Shown: positions 1 to 7,644, counted from the stretch's first letter. The stretch is DNA of 7,644 bases from Gemmatimonadaceae bacterium (GCA_013813605.1 JACCRL010000319.1:1-7644), one strand, 5' to 3'. Numbers and translations are program-made. The notes: generated from the sequence alone by a model not told the origin.

Positions 1-148
1 TGTCCTCCCACCTATAGATGGAGCGCGATTCCGGCAGCACGGTGCCACACGCGATCAACCTGCGTTCCAGCAAGGTGCGAATCAGCTTCACCGCATCGTC
101 GCTGTTAGCGAGAGTTGTTAAAACGACTACTGCGTCGGTATGGGCCAC
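1..148 (-). CDS. cutA: CutA-type divalent-cation tolerance protein, N-terminal part (runs off left edge)
   Basis: Reading the minus strand from GTG at 148 gives 49 codons before the window ends. The visible protein starts MAHTDAVVVLTTLANSDDAV and continues through LIACGTVLPE to SIYRWED. This is the CutA1 N-terminal pattern: a first beta strand VVVLTT, a helix with paired residues like E/D-x-A-x-x-[IL], then the L-x-A-C-x-x-[IL]-P-x-x-x-S-x-Y-x-W-E strand-turn-strand that carries the conserved cysteine (residue 34 here) and the tryptophan. CutA proteins are small trimeric proteins of roughly 100-115 residues linked genetically to copper and other divalent-metal tolerance; their molecular role is unsettled. 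About half of the gene should be visible. The start is a GTG preceded by only a weak GGA; an in-frame stop lies further upstream and I see no better start between. It is transcribed away from uvrA. Family assignment is strong; the exact start is less sure. Confidence 0.85.
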   Translation of the reverse strand, partial: MAHTDAVVVLTTLANSDDAVKLIRTLLERRLIACGTVLPESRSIYRWED

Positions 149-183
149 AATATCCGTTGGGTGTGGGGAAAAGGTGAATCTAG

Positions 184-200
184 TTCCGGGCGGTCCCGAA
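184..200. repeat. Small inverted repeat in the cutA-uvrA intergenic region
   Basis: TTC-CGGG and CCCGAA face each other around a CGGT loop: six base pairs can form if one C is bulged. It lies 36 bases upstream of the cutA GTG on the minus strand and 77 bases upstream of the uvrA start. It could be an operator half-site pair or a hairpin in the cutA leader, or chance in GC-rich DNA. Confidence 0.35.
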
Positions 201-208
201 AGGGTGCG

Positions 209-271
209 CTACCCCTACTCTTGAATAACATGAACCGTCTTGTCTGCAGCCCATCGCGTGCCTACCCTTAC
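209..271 (+). repeat. Direct repeat CTACCC[CT]TAC, two copies 53 bp apart
   Basis: CTACCCCTAC at 209-218 and CTACCCTTAC at 262-271 match at 9 of 10 positions. Their starts are 53 bp apart, close to five helical turns, which would put both on the same face of the DNA. The second copy overlaps the candidate uvrA -10 box. A bound regulator is possible, but no family is suggested by the sequence. Confidence 0.3.
240..268 (+). promoter_or_regulatory. Candidate sigma70-like promoter for uvrA
   Basis: TTGTCT (240-245, four of six matches to TTGACA) and TACCCT (263-268, three of six to TATAAT) are separated by 17 bp. The expected transcription start would fall at about 275-277, essentially on the uvrA ATG, so the message would be leaderless or nearly so. 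That agrees with the lack of a Shine-Dalgarno sequence before the ATG, but the -10 match is poor. Confidence 0.25.
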
Positions 272-276
272 AGGCT

Positions 277-3117
<2,841 letters not shown>

Positions 3118-3134
3118 GCTGGCGTTGTAATTCT

Positions 3135-3152
3135 CGCGATCGGCTGATCGCG
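3135..3152 (+). promoter_or_regulatory. Stem-loop abutting the ribosome binding site of the secreted-protein gene
   Basis: CGCGATC (3135-3141) and GATCGCG (3146-3152) form a perfect 7-bp stem with loop GGCT, 17 bases after the uvrA stop. No T-run follows, so it is a poor intrinsic terminator. Its last base is also the first G of the Shine-Dalgarno GGAGGGG (3152-3158), five to six bases before the next ATG, so the stem could affect ribosome access. A TGTAAT (3126-3131) just upstream is a possible -10 box without a recognisable -35. Confidence 0.5.
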
Positions 3153-3161
3153 GAGGGGAAC

Positions 3162-4205
3162 ATGCGGCACCGATTCGCTCTGATACTCGCAGCTTCGATC
3201 GCCGGACTGTTCCAACCCGCCGCGCTCGCCGCACAGTCACGCGACGTGGAAGTGCGCGTTCGATTGGAATCCTCCGATGGCACGCGCCTGTCGGGGGCGC
3301 TCGTTGCACTTCTCGATTCAGCTCACCGCGTCGTGGCCGAGGGCGTGAGCGACGGGGACGGGTCGCGGCTGTTCCGCGCGCCACCGGGATCATACGTGAT
3401 CAGAGTGCGCCGCATTGGTTTCCTCCCGTTCGTCTCACCAGGTGTTCTTCTTCCACGCACAAACGACATCGTACTGCGTGTCGAGAGCGCGCGCGTTGCG
3501 CTCCGAACGGTGACGGTGACGTCGAGGTCGAAGTGCGGTGCAATCGATCGGAACGAGCGTCAGTTTTCCGTTCTGTGGGATGAGATTGCAAAAGCCCTGC
3601 GCACCAGTCAGCTGAGCGCGCGTGATCTGGCCGGCGTCGCCGAAGCGTTCGTCTATCGCACCCAGCTGGCGAAGACAGGGGCCGTGGTTTCCAGCGACAC
3701 CACTTTTCACCCGGTGCGCGGCAAGCCATTCGGAATGGTGGACCCCGGCGTCCTTGCAGCCCAGGGCTACGTGCGCGGTGACGCGCGCGCGGGTTGGACG
3801 TACTACGGTCCGGACGAAGCAGTCCTGCTCTCGGACCACTTCGCGGAAACGCATTGCTTCCGCATCGTGCGCGATCGAAAACGCTCTGGTGAGGTGGGCA
3901 TCGACTTCAAACCCGTGAGTGGCCGTCCCGTCGCCGACATCGCCGGCGTCCTCTGGGTGGACGAGGGCACGGCCGAGCTGCGCGAACTGGTATTTCGCTT
4001 CGTGAACGCGGGTGTGCTCGACCGGTTCTCGCCCGGAGGATCGACGCAGTTCCGCCGCGTTCCGTCCGGGGCGTGGATCGTGGATAGTTGGATGGTACGT
4101 GCGCCCGTCCTCAGCGCGACGGATCGTACGTTTGGCGTCCTGGCGGCCAACGGGTCCGTGGTGGACGGTGGCGGGATGAGGATGCGGGAGCCGCTGCCCC
4201 GATGA
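3162..4205 (+). CDS. Secreted protein with carboxypeptidase-regulatory-like domain, function unknown
   Basis: The 347-residue product begins with a clear Sec signal peptide: basic MRHR, a hydrophobic stretch to about residue 19, and a likely cleavage at ALA/AQ (23/24). Residues about 27-120 look like a carboxypeptidase-regulatory-like beta-sandwich: VEVRVRLESSDGTRLSGALV, then PPGSYVIRVRRIGFLPF and a VTVTS strand, the fold often found before TonB receptors. No beta-barrel or peptidase motifs follow. The remainder has one cysteine after VTVTSRSK (C125) and another in SDHFAETHCF (C232), which could form a disulfide outside the cytoplasm. The C-terminal block VGIDFKPVSGRPVADIAG, LWVDEGTAELREL, then FRRVPSGAWIVDSWMVR resembles, from memory, a conserved tail in many Gemmatimonadota secreted proteins. 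The start is supported by GGAGGGG upstream. Location is predicted to be periplasm or outer membrane. Substrate and role are unknown; I do not infer enzymatic activity. It may be co-transcribed with uvrA (44-base gap), but no functional link is evident. Confidence 0.85.
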   Translation: MRHRFALILAASIAGLFQPAALAAQSRDVEVRVRLESSDGTRLSGALVALLDSAHRVVAEGVSDGDGSRLFRAPPGSYVIRVRRIGFLPFVSPGVLLPRTNDIVLRVESARVALRTVTVTSRSKCGAIDRNERQFSVLWDEIAKALRTSQLSARDLAGVAEAFVYRTQLAKTGAVVSSDTTFHPVRGKPFGMVDPGVLAAQGYVRGDARAGWTYYGPDEAVLLSDHFAETHCFRIVRDRKRSGEVGIDFKPVSGRPVADIAGVLWVDEGTAELRELVFRFVNAGVLDRFSPGGSTQFRRVPSGAWIVDSWMVRAPVLSATDRTFGVLAANGSVVDGGGMRMREPLPR

Positions 4206-4259
4206 CTGGCTTATCTTGATAATGCGAACGTTGTCCACCTCGAACTGACGCCTGAACCA
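4206..4259 (+). promoter_or_regulatory. sdaAB upstream region with a TTATC-TT-GATAA palindrome and candidate -10 element
   Basis: The 54-base gap before sdaAB has an AT-rich island in GC-rich surroundings. TTATC TT GATAA (4211-4222) is a perfect 5-bp inverted repeat. It contains TATCTT (4212-4217) and GATAAT (4218-4223, five of six to TATAAT), either of which could be a -10 box; no good -35 was found. The hexamer TATCTT recurs at 5863-5868, a similar distance before pspA. No Shine-Dalgarno sequence is visible between here and the sdaAB ATG. Confidence 0.35.
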
Positions 4260-4931
4260 ATGGTTTCACTGCTCGACATCATCGGGCCGGTCATGGTTGG
4301 CCCTTCGTCGTCTCACACCGCCGGCGCCTGCCGTCTCGGTCTGCTCGCGCGCGCGCTGGCTGGCGGGACGCCCCAATCGGGACTGCTGCAGCTGCACGGA
4401 TCGTTCGCGCGCACCGGCGAGGGACATGGCACCGACAAGGCGCTCGTCGCCGGACTGCTCGGCTTCCGTCCCGACGACGAGAGGATCCGGGAAGCCCTCC
4501 AGATCGCCGAGCGGGAGGGGCTCAGCTACCGGTTCGAGAAGACAACGATCGCAGACGCGGCGCACCCGAATACGGTACGCATCTCCGTCGAGCTCGACGG
4601 CAATTCGGCGACAATGCTGGGATCGTCGCTCGGGGCGGGCCGGATCCTCGTTCAGGAGATTGACGGCTACCCGGTCGAGGTGACCGGAAACTTTCACACG
4701 ATTGTACTCGTAGCCGAAGACAGGAAGGGATCGATCGCGCGGATTACGGGCATACTCGCGGAGCACGACATCAACATCGCGACGCTCAAGCTGACGAGAA
4801 AGGAAAAGGGTGGCGACGCGTTCATGGTCATCGAGTGCGACGAGTCGCCCGACCGCGCCGCCGGTCGGGAATTGAAGGCGCTGGACTGGGTTCGCTGGAC
4901 GCGAAGGCTGGACAAAGTGAGCGGCGGCTAG
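4260..4931 (+). CDS. sdaAB: L-serine dehydratase, iron-sulfur-dependent, beta subunit with ACT domain
   Basis: This 223-residue protein is the small subunit of the two-chain iron-sulfur L-serine dehydratase (L-serine to pyruvate and ammonia, cytoplasmic). Its start MVSLLDIIGPVMVGPSSSHT matches the family N-terminus, including the PSSSHTAG motif (15-22) taken to contribute to the active site, which fixes the start although no clear Shine-Dalgarno sequence precedes the ATG. GEGHGTDKALVAG (53-65) is a second family motif. From about residue 146 to 217 there is an ACT domain: HTIVLVAEDRKGSIARITGI, then AEHDINIATLKLTRKEKGGD, ending with a strand LDWVRWTRRL. ACT domains usually bind amino acids or mediate subunit contacts; in this family serine has been discussed as the ligand. 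Its TAG stop shares its G with the GTG of the alpha subunit gene, so the subunits are translationally coupled. Length is normal for the family. Confidence 0.95.
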   Translation: MVSLLDIIGPVMVGPSSSHTAGACRLGLLARALAGGTPQSGLLQLHGSFARTGEGHGTDKALVAGLLGFRPDDERIREALQIAEREGLSYRFEKTTIADAAHPNTVRISVELDGNSATMLGSSLGAGRILVQEIDGYPVEVTGNFHTIVLVAEDRKGSIARITGILAEHDINIATLKLTRKEKGGDAFMVIECDESPDRAAGRELKALDWVRWTRRLDKVSGG

Positions 4932-5815
4932 TGTACAAGGCGCTGGCCGACGCAATTCGCGATGCGGAATCGCAGGGAACGTCGCTCGCCGAAGTGGCGC
5001 TGGCCGCGGAGGCGCGCGACAACGGCCGCACGCCGGCGGAAATTCGCGCGGTGCTGATGCGTGCGCTGGTTGTCATGCGGAGCGCGATTGACCAGGGAAC
5101 GACTGGCGACCTGCGCTCGGCGTCGGGACTCGTTGGGGGAGACGCGGCGAAGCTTCGGTCGAGCACTGCGGGACCGCTGGCCGAAACTCCGTTCCGGGAT
5201 GTCCTCATTCGCGCGCTGGCGGTGCAAGAAGTGAATGCAGCGATGGGCGTGATAGTGGCGGCGCCGACGGCCGGTGGAGCGGGAGTTCTGCCGGCGATTC
5301 TGACTGGCCTCGCCAAGGCGCGCGGGGTATCGGATGAAAAGGTTGTTGACGGTCTGGCGACGGCCGGACTGATCGGGGCGGTTGTGGCCGAGCGCGCCTC
5401 GCTGTCGGGCGCGGAAGGCGGATGCCAGGCGGAAACGGGGGCGGCGGCGGGCATGGCGGCTGGTGCAGCGACCGAAATGCTGGGCGGGACTCCGTCGCAG
5501 GTCGGGCACGCTGTGGCGCTGACGATGCAGGGAACGCTGGGATTGGTGTGCGATCCGCTGGGCGGTCTCGTGGAGCTGCCCTGCGTCTTTCGCAATGCAA
5601 CTGGCTCGGCGATAGCTCTGGCCGGGATCGAAATGGCGCTGGCAGGAATCACCTTCGCGATTCCGGTTGACGAGGTGATAGACGTGATGGGCGAGATCGG
5701 TCGTGAGATGGACGTCCGGTATCGCGAGACAGCGGGCGGCGGGTTGGCGGCGACGCCAACGGGGCGGAAGCTGGCAAAGGAACGGCTTTACCAGATCAAG
5801 CGCTCTGATGCCTGA
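4931..5815 (+). CDS. sdaAA: L-serine dehydratase, iron-sulfur-dependent, alpha subunit
   Basis: The 294-residue protein carries the iron-sulfur catalytic part of L-serine dehydratase and is expected to work as a heterodimer with the preceding gene product. Three cysteines sit in the expected motifs: GGCQAETG (C165), LVCDPLGGLVE (C207) and ELPCVFRN (C218). The spacing of 42 and 11 residues agrees with what I recall for the three cluster ligands of this family, so a labile [4Fe-4S] cluster of the aconitase type is inferred, with its fourth iron site open to serine. APTAGGAGVLP (111-121) is another conserved block. The chosen start is GTG at 4931 (TAGTG overlap with sdaAB). An in-frame ATG at 4835 would add 32 arginine-rich residues lying inside sdaAB and unlike the family, so I rejected it. 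Residues 2-45 (YKALADAIRDAESQGTSLAE and on) match the normal helical N-terminus. The C-terminus lacks the extra terminal cysteine extension known in some one-chain enzymes. Confidence 0.95.
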   Translation: MYKALADAIRDAESQGTSLAEVALAAEARDNGRTPAEIRAVLMRALVVMRSAIDQGTTGDLRSASGLVGGDAAKLRSSTAGPLAETPFRDVLIRALAVQEVNAAMGVIVAAPTAGGAGVLPAILTGLAKARGVSDEKVVDGLATAGLIGAVVAERASLSGAEGGCQAETGAAAGMAAGAATEMLGGTPSQVGHAVALTMQGTLGLVCDPLGGLVELPCVFRNATGSAIALAGIEMALAGITFAIPVDEVIDVMGEIGREMDVRYRETAGGGLAATPTGRKLAKERLYQIKRSDA

Positions 5816-5832
5816 CTGCCGGGGCGACAGTC
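5814..5832 (+). terminator. Hairpin at the end of sdaAA, weak terminator candidate
   Basis: GACTG-C-CG, loop GGG, CG-A-CAGTC forms seven base pairs around one C/A mismatch. It begins within the sdaAA stop codon and is followed by GGTTATCTAG rather than a proper T-run. It could end the sdaAB-sdaAA message or protect its 3' end; Rho-independent termination here would be inefficient. Confidence 0.35.
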
Positions 5833-5848
5833 GGTTATCTAGTGAGAG

Positions 5849-5896
5849 AGAGGCGAAAGCAGTATCTTCGCCTCTGAGCAGGCTACAATCAGAGGC
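5849..5896 (+). promoter_or_regulatory. Candidate two-state RNA switch (or operator) in the pspA leader
   Basis: Three segments share one sequence family. Segment 1, AGAGGCGAA (5849-5857); segment 2, TTCGCCTCTGA (5867-5877); segment 3, TCAGAGGC (5889-5896). Segments 1 and 2 pair perfectly over 9 bp (5849-5857 with 5867-5875, loop 9 nt). Segments 2 and 3 pair perfectly over 8 bp (5870-5877 with 5889-5896, loop 11 nt). The helices share 5870-5875, so they exclude each other. Segment 3 contains the pspA Shine-Dalgarno AGAGG, so the second helix would hide it and the first would free it. A TACAAT (5884-5889) in the second loop resembles a -10 box; if it is used, transcription would start at about 5896 and the repeats would act as DNA, for example as an operator. 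Which reading is right depends on the unknown transcription start. Confidence 0.5.
5891..5895 (+). promoter_or_regulatory. Shine-Dalgarno sequence of pspA
   Basis: AGAGG lies 10 bases before the ATG at 5906 and supports that start. It is entirely within the right arm of the 5870-5896 inverted repeat. Confidence 0.6.
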
Positions 5897-5905
5897 ACCA
5901 ATACG

Positions 5906-6691
5906 ATGAATATCTTCGACCGTATAGCGATGTTGTTCCGCGCCAACATGAACGCGGCAATCGGCGAGTTCGAGCAGCCCGAGAAGATGCTTAACCAGAT
6001 CATTCTCGACATGCGCTCACAGCTCGTGAAGGCGAAGCAGCAGGTTGCCGCCGCGATCGCCGACGAGAAGCGTCTCCAGGACCAGACCAGGCAGGAGCTG
6101 AAGGAAGCGGAAGACTGGGAGCGGAGAGCGATGCTGGCGGTGCAGCAGAACCAGGACGAGCTCGCCAAGCAGGCGCTGATGCGCCGTACTGAGCACATCT
6201 CGCGTGGCGAGCAGCTCAACCTCACCTGGGCGGCGCACAAGCAGGAGACGGACCGTCTCAAGGAATCGCTCCGCACCCTCAACGACAACATCGAAGAAGC
6301 GAACCGGAAAAAGAACCTCCTGCTCGCCAAGCAGCGCCGCGCCGATGCGCAGCGCCGCATCAACGAGACGATGTCGCACATCTCCGAGAAATCCGCGTTC
6401 GAGGCGTTTGCGCGGATGGAGGAGAAGATCGAGAGCAACGAGAGGCGCGTGAAGGCGAGTGCGGAGATCGACGAGGAGTTTTCGGGCGATAAGCTGGCCA
6501 ACGACTTCAAGCGTCTCGAGTCGGGCTCAGGCTCGGCCACCGCCGAGATGCAGCTCATCGCTCTCAAGCAGAAGATGGGCATGGTCGGCGCGGGCGCTCA
6601 GGTGCCGAGCAAGGCGCTTGGCTCGGGAGCTGGGGCGGCTGAAGACGCCGCGGAAATCCGGCAGGTTCCGGAAGGGAAGAAAGCGCAGTGA
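5906..6691 (+). CDS. pspA: PspA/IM30 (Vipp1) family membrane-stress protein
   Basis: The 261-residue product has the PspA/IM30 layout: an amphipathic N-terminal helix (MNIFDRIAMLFRANMNAAIG, residues 1-20) for binding the membrane, a conserved proline at 25 (FEQPEKMLNQIILDMRSQL begins at 22), then long coiled-coil helices from about 27 to 190 rich in Lys, Glu, Gln and Arg, with hallmark regions DWERRAMLAVQQNQDELAKQ (70-89) and SAFEAFARMEEKIE (163-176), and a last helix EMQLIALKQKMGM (214-226). Family members form ESCRT-III-like rods or rings on the cytoplasmic face of the inner membrane and help maintain membrane integrity and proton-motive force under stress. There is no transmembrane segment or signal peptide. 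The tail after 226 (about 35 residues, Gly/Ala-rich then charged) goes beyond the 222 residues of E. coli PspA. No pspF, pspB or pspC is visible, so the Escherichia regulatory circuit is not suggested. The stop overlaps the following permease start by four bases. Confidence 0.95.
   Translation: MNIFDRIAMLFRANMNAAIGEFEQPEKMLNQIILDMRSQLVKAKQQVAAAIADEKRLQDQTRQELKEAEDWERRAMLAVQQNQDELAKQALMRRTEHISRGEQLNLTWAAHKQETDRLKESLRTLNDNIEEANRKKNLLLAKQRRADAQRRINETMSHISEKSAFEAFARMEEKIESNERRVKASAEIDEEFSGDKLANDFKRLESGSGSATAEMQLIALKQKMGMVGAGAQVPSKALGSGAGAAEDAAEIRQVPEGKKAQ
6670..6677 (+). promoter_or_regulatory. Shine-Dalgarno sequence of the AI-2E-family gene, inside pspA
   Basis: GGAAGGGA within the last codons of pspA lies 10 bases before the GTG at 6688. 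It supports that GTG as the real start of the permease and coupling to pspA translation. Confidence 0.55.
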
Positions 6692-7644
6692 GAGGGGACG
6701 TCGGGGTTGCTCCGCGATTCAAGCTTGCCCCGATTCTCACGGGGATTGTTCTCACCATTCTGCTGTTGTGGATGCTGGGGTCGACAATCGATGTCTTTCT
6801 CCTCCTGTTCGTTGCCATAATCATCTCGCTGTACCTCGGGTCGGTGACTGACTTTCTCGAGGAAAAGGGGCGTCTCTCGCGCAAGCTTGCGTTTGCGCTT
6901 GCCGTCTTGTTCTCCCTGGCTGCGCTCATCGGCCTGGGGTGGCTGCTGATTCCGCCGGTCGTGGAGCAGACGCAGCAGCTCTTCGTCGTCCTGCCGAAGT
7001 ACATTGCCGATTGGGAGAAGGGAATCGACGGATTCGTCGCCCGGTTCCCGGCGTTGCGCGAGATGTGGAAGCCCGGCGACAACACGCTGTTGCACGCAGT
7101 GTACGTACAAGTGTCAGGACAGATGGGCTCGCTTGTGCCGAAAGTGTTCTCGATGGTGCACGTGATGATCAACGTGTTCGCCGTCGGCGTGATGGCCATC
7201 TACCTGGCGCTCCAGCCCGGCATTTACCGTGAGTGGCTGATCGCTCTCTTCCCGCCGATTCATCGCGACCTGATCCGCGACGTGCTTCGCGACCTCGGCG
7301 ATGTTCTCCGCGCGTACATCGTGGGACAGCTGCTGGCGATGACCGTTCTCGCGATTCTCACCGCGATCGGACTTTACCTGCTGGACGTGCCCTACTGGCT
7401 GACGTTCGGAGTGTTCACCGGCCTGGTGGCCATCGTGCCGTTTTTCGGCACGCTGGTCTCGACGGTCCTGCCGGCGCTGTTCGTGCTCGGCGGTCCCGGG
7501 GGCGGTACGCGGGCGATCTACGTCATTGCGCTCGGCGTGATCATCCACCTCATCGAAGGCAATCTCATCGCGCCGCTGGTGATGTCGAAGAAGCTCGACC
7601 TCCCGCCGGTGCTGACGATCCTCGCGGTGCTCGTCATCGGCAAG
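6688..7644 (+). CDS. AI-2E family transporter (PF01594-type permease), C-terminus beyond window
   Basis: A frame open from GTG at 6688 to the last base (319 codons, no stop) encodes a polytopic inner-membrane protein. Hydrophobic segments are at about 14-30 and 33-50, 66-88, 152-176, 211-232, 236-266 and 274-298, with a soluble stretch of about 60 residues between 90 and 150. The order (two segments, one segment ending GLGWLLIPPVVEQTQQL, soluble loop, then four segments) and the motif HLIEGNLIAPLVMSKKLDLP (287-306) are typical of the AI-2E exporter/TqsA/PerM family. Members have been linked to export of autoinducer-2, to Na+(Li+)/H+ antiport and to unknown substrates, so the cargo here cannot be named. 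Family length is usually about 340-370 residues, so some 25-50 residues are missing. The GTG overlaps the pspA TGA as GTGA, and a good Shine-Dalgarno sequence precedes it; the pair is almost surely one operon. A role in membrane or envelope stress is an inference from that pairing. Confidence 0.9.
   Translation, partial: MRGDVGVAPRFKLAPILTGIVLTILLLWMLGSTIDVFLLLFVAIIISLYLGSVTDFLEEKGRLSRKLAFALAVLFSLAALIGLGWLLIPPVVEQTQQLFVVLPKYIADWEKGIDGFVARFPALREMWKPGDNTLLHAVYVQVSGQMGSLVPKVFSMVHVMINVFAVGVMAIYLALQPGIYREWLIALFPPIHRDLIRDVLRDLGDVLRAYIVGQLLAMTVLAILTAIGLYLLDVPYWLTFGVFTGLVAIVPFFGTLVSTVLPALFVLGGPGGGTRAIYVIALGVIIHLIEGNLIAPLVMSKKLDLPPVLTILAVLVIGK

Larger units (their letters stand above)
149..276. other. 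Divergent intergenic region between cutA and uvrA
   Basis: These 128 bases separate two genes that point away from each other, so promoters for both should lie here. Visible structure is limited to a small inverted repeat (184-200), a 10-bp direct repeat (209-218 and 262-271) and a weak sigma70-like pair in front of uvrA (240-268). No Escherichia-type (CTG-N10-CAG) or Bacillus-type (GAAC-N4-GTTC) LexA box was found by eye. No convincing minus-strand promoter for cutA was recognised. Short reading frames through this stretch look non-coding. Confidence 0.6.

Noticed and set aside
18..224. 68-codon plus-strand reading frame near the left edge
   Set aside because: It lies antisense to the recognisable CutA start and extends into the intergenic region; its product resembles nothing and has no ribosome site.
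3135..3152. Intrinsic terminator of uvrA
   Set aside because: The stem is perfect but no T-run follows; the next bases are a Shine-Dalgarno sequence, so I annotated a stem-loop only.
3435..4238. 267-codon minus-strand reading frame opposite the secreted protein
   Set aside because: The plus-strand frame has a signal peptide, a good Shine-Dalgarno sequence and conserved-looking motifs; the minus frame has none and its product is compositionally odd.
4835..4930. Upstream ATG extension of SdaAA by 32 residues
   Set aside because: The extra residues are arginine-rich, lie wholly within the sdaAB ACT domain coding sequence and do not match the family N-terminus; GTG at 4931 does.
4828..5652. 274-codon minus-strand frame opposite sdaAA
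   Set aside because: Ser/Ala/Pro-rich translation typical of an antisense shadow; the plus strand encodes the three conserved cluster cysteines of SdaAA.
5839..6582. 247-codon minus-strand frame opposite pspA
   Set aside because: Its Ser/Cys/Leu-rich product looks membrane-like only because it is the complement of coiled-coil codons; PspA on the plus strand is unambiguous.

Overview
The window is GC-rich bacterial chromosome with tight gene packing. It holds six protein genes: one on the minus strand cut by the left edge, and five on the plus strand, the last cut by the right edge. The best guess for the source is a member of the Gemmatimonadota. The pointer is the secreted protein at 3162-4205, whose layout (signal peptide, carboxypeptidase-regulatory-like beta domain, two spaced cysteines, a conserved C-terminal block around LWVDEGTAELREL) I associate from memory with proteins abundant in that phylum. 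The other genes are widespread and do not settle taxonomy.

Layout from left to right: (1) 1-148, minus strand, the first 49 codons of a CutA-type divalent-cation tolerance protein, starting at GTG. (2) 149-276, the divergent intergenic region between cutA and uvrA, with a small inverted repeat, a 10-bp direct repeat and a weak candidate uvrA promoter. (3) 277-3117, a complete uvrA, the damage-recognition ATPase of nucleotide excision repair. (4) 3118-3161, a short gap with a perfect 7-bp stem-loop touching the next Shine-Dalgarno sequence. (5) 3162-4205, the secreted protein of unknown function. (6) 4260-5815, sdaAB-sdaAA, the two subunits of an iron-sulfur L-serine dehydratase, joined by a TAGTG stop/start overlap. 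(7) 5816-5905, a 90-base leader dense in inverted repeats. (8) 5906-6691, pspA/IM30-like membrane-stress protein, overlapping by 4 bases (9) 6688-7644, an AI-2E-family membrane permease, open at the right edge.

Two gene pairs look like translationally coupled units: sdaAB-sdaAA makes one heterodimeric enzyme converting serine to pyruvate and ammonia, and pspA-permease links a peripheral membrane-maintenance protein to a polytopic membrane protein. uvrA, the secreted protein and cutA have no evident functional link to these.

No CRISPR array, insertion sequence, tRNA, rRNA, toxin-antitoxin or defence locus was seen, and most of the window is ordinary housekeeping sequence. The most interesting signal is in the pspA leader: one segment (5867-5877) can pair perfectly either with an upstream segment (9 bp) or with a downstream segment that contains the pspA Shine-Dalgarno sequence (8 bp). 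This is the architecture of a two-state RNA switch, although a DNA operator is an alternative reading.
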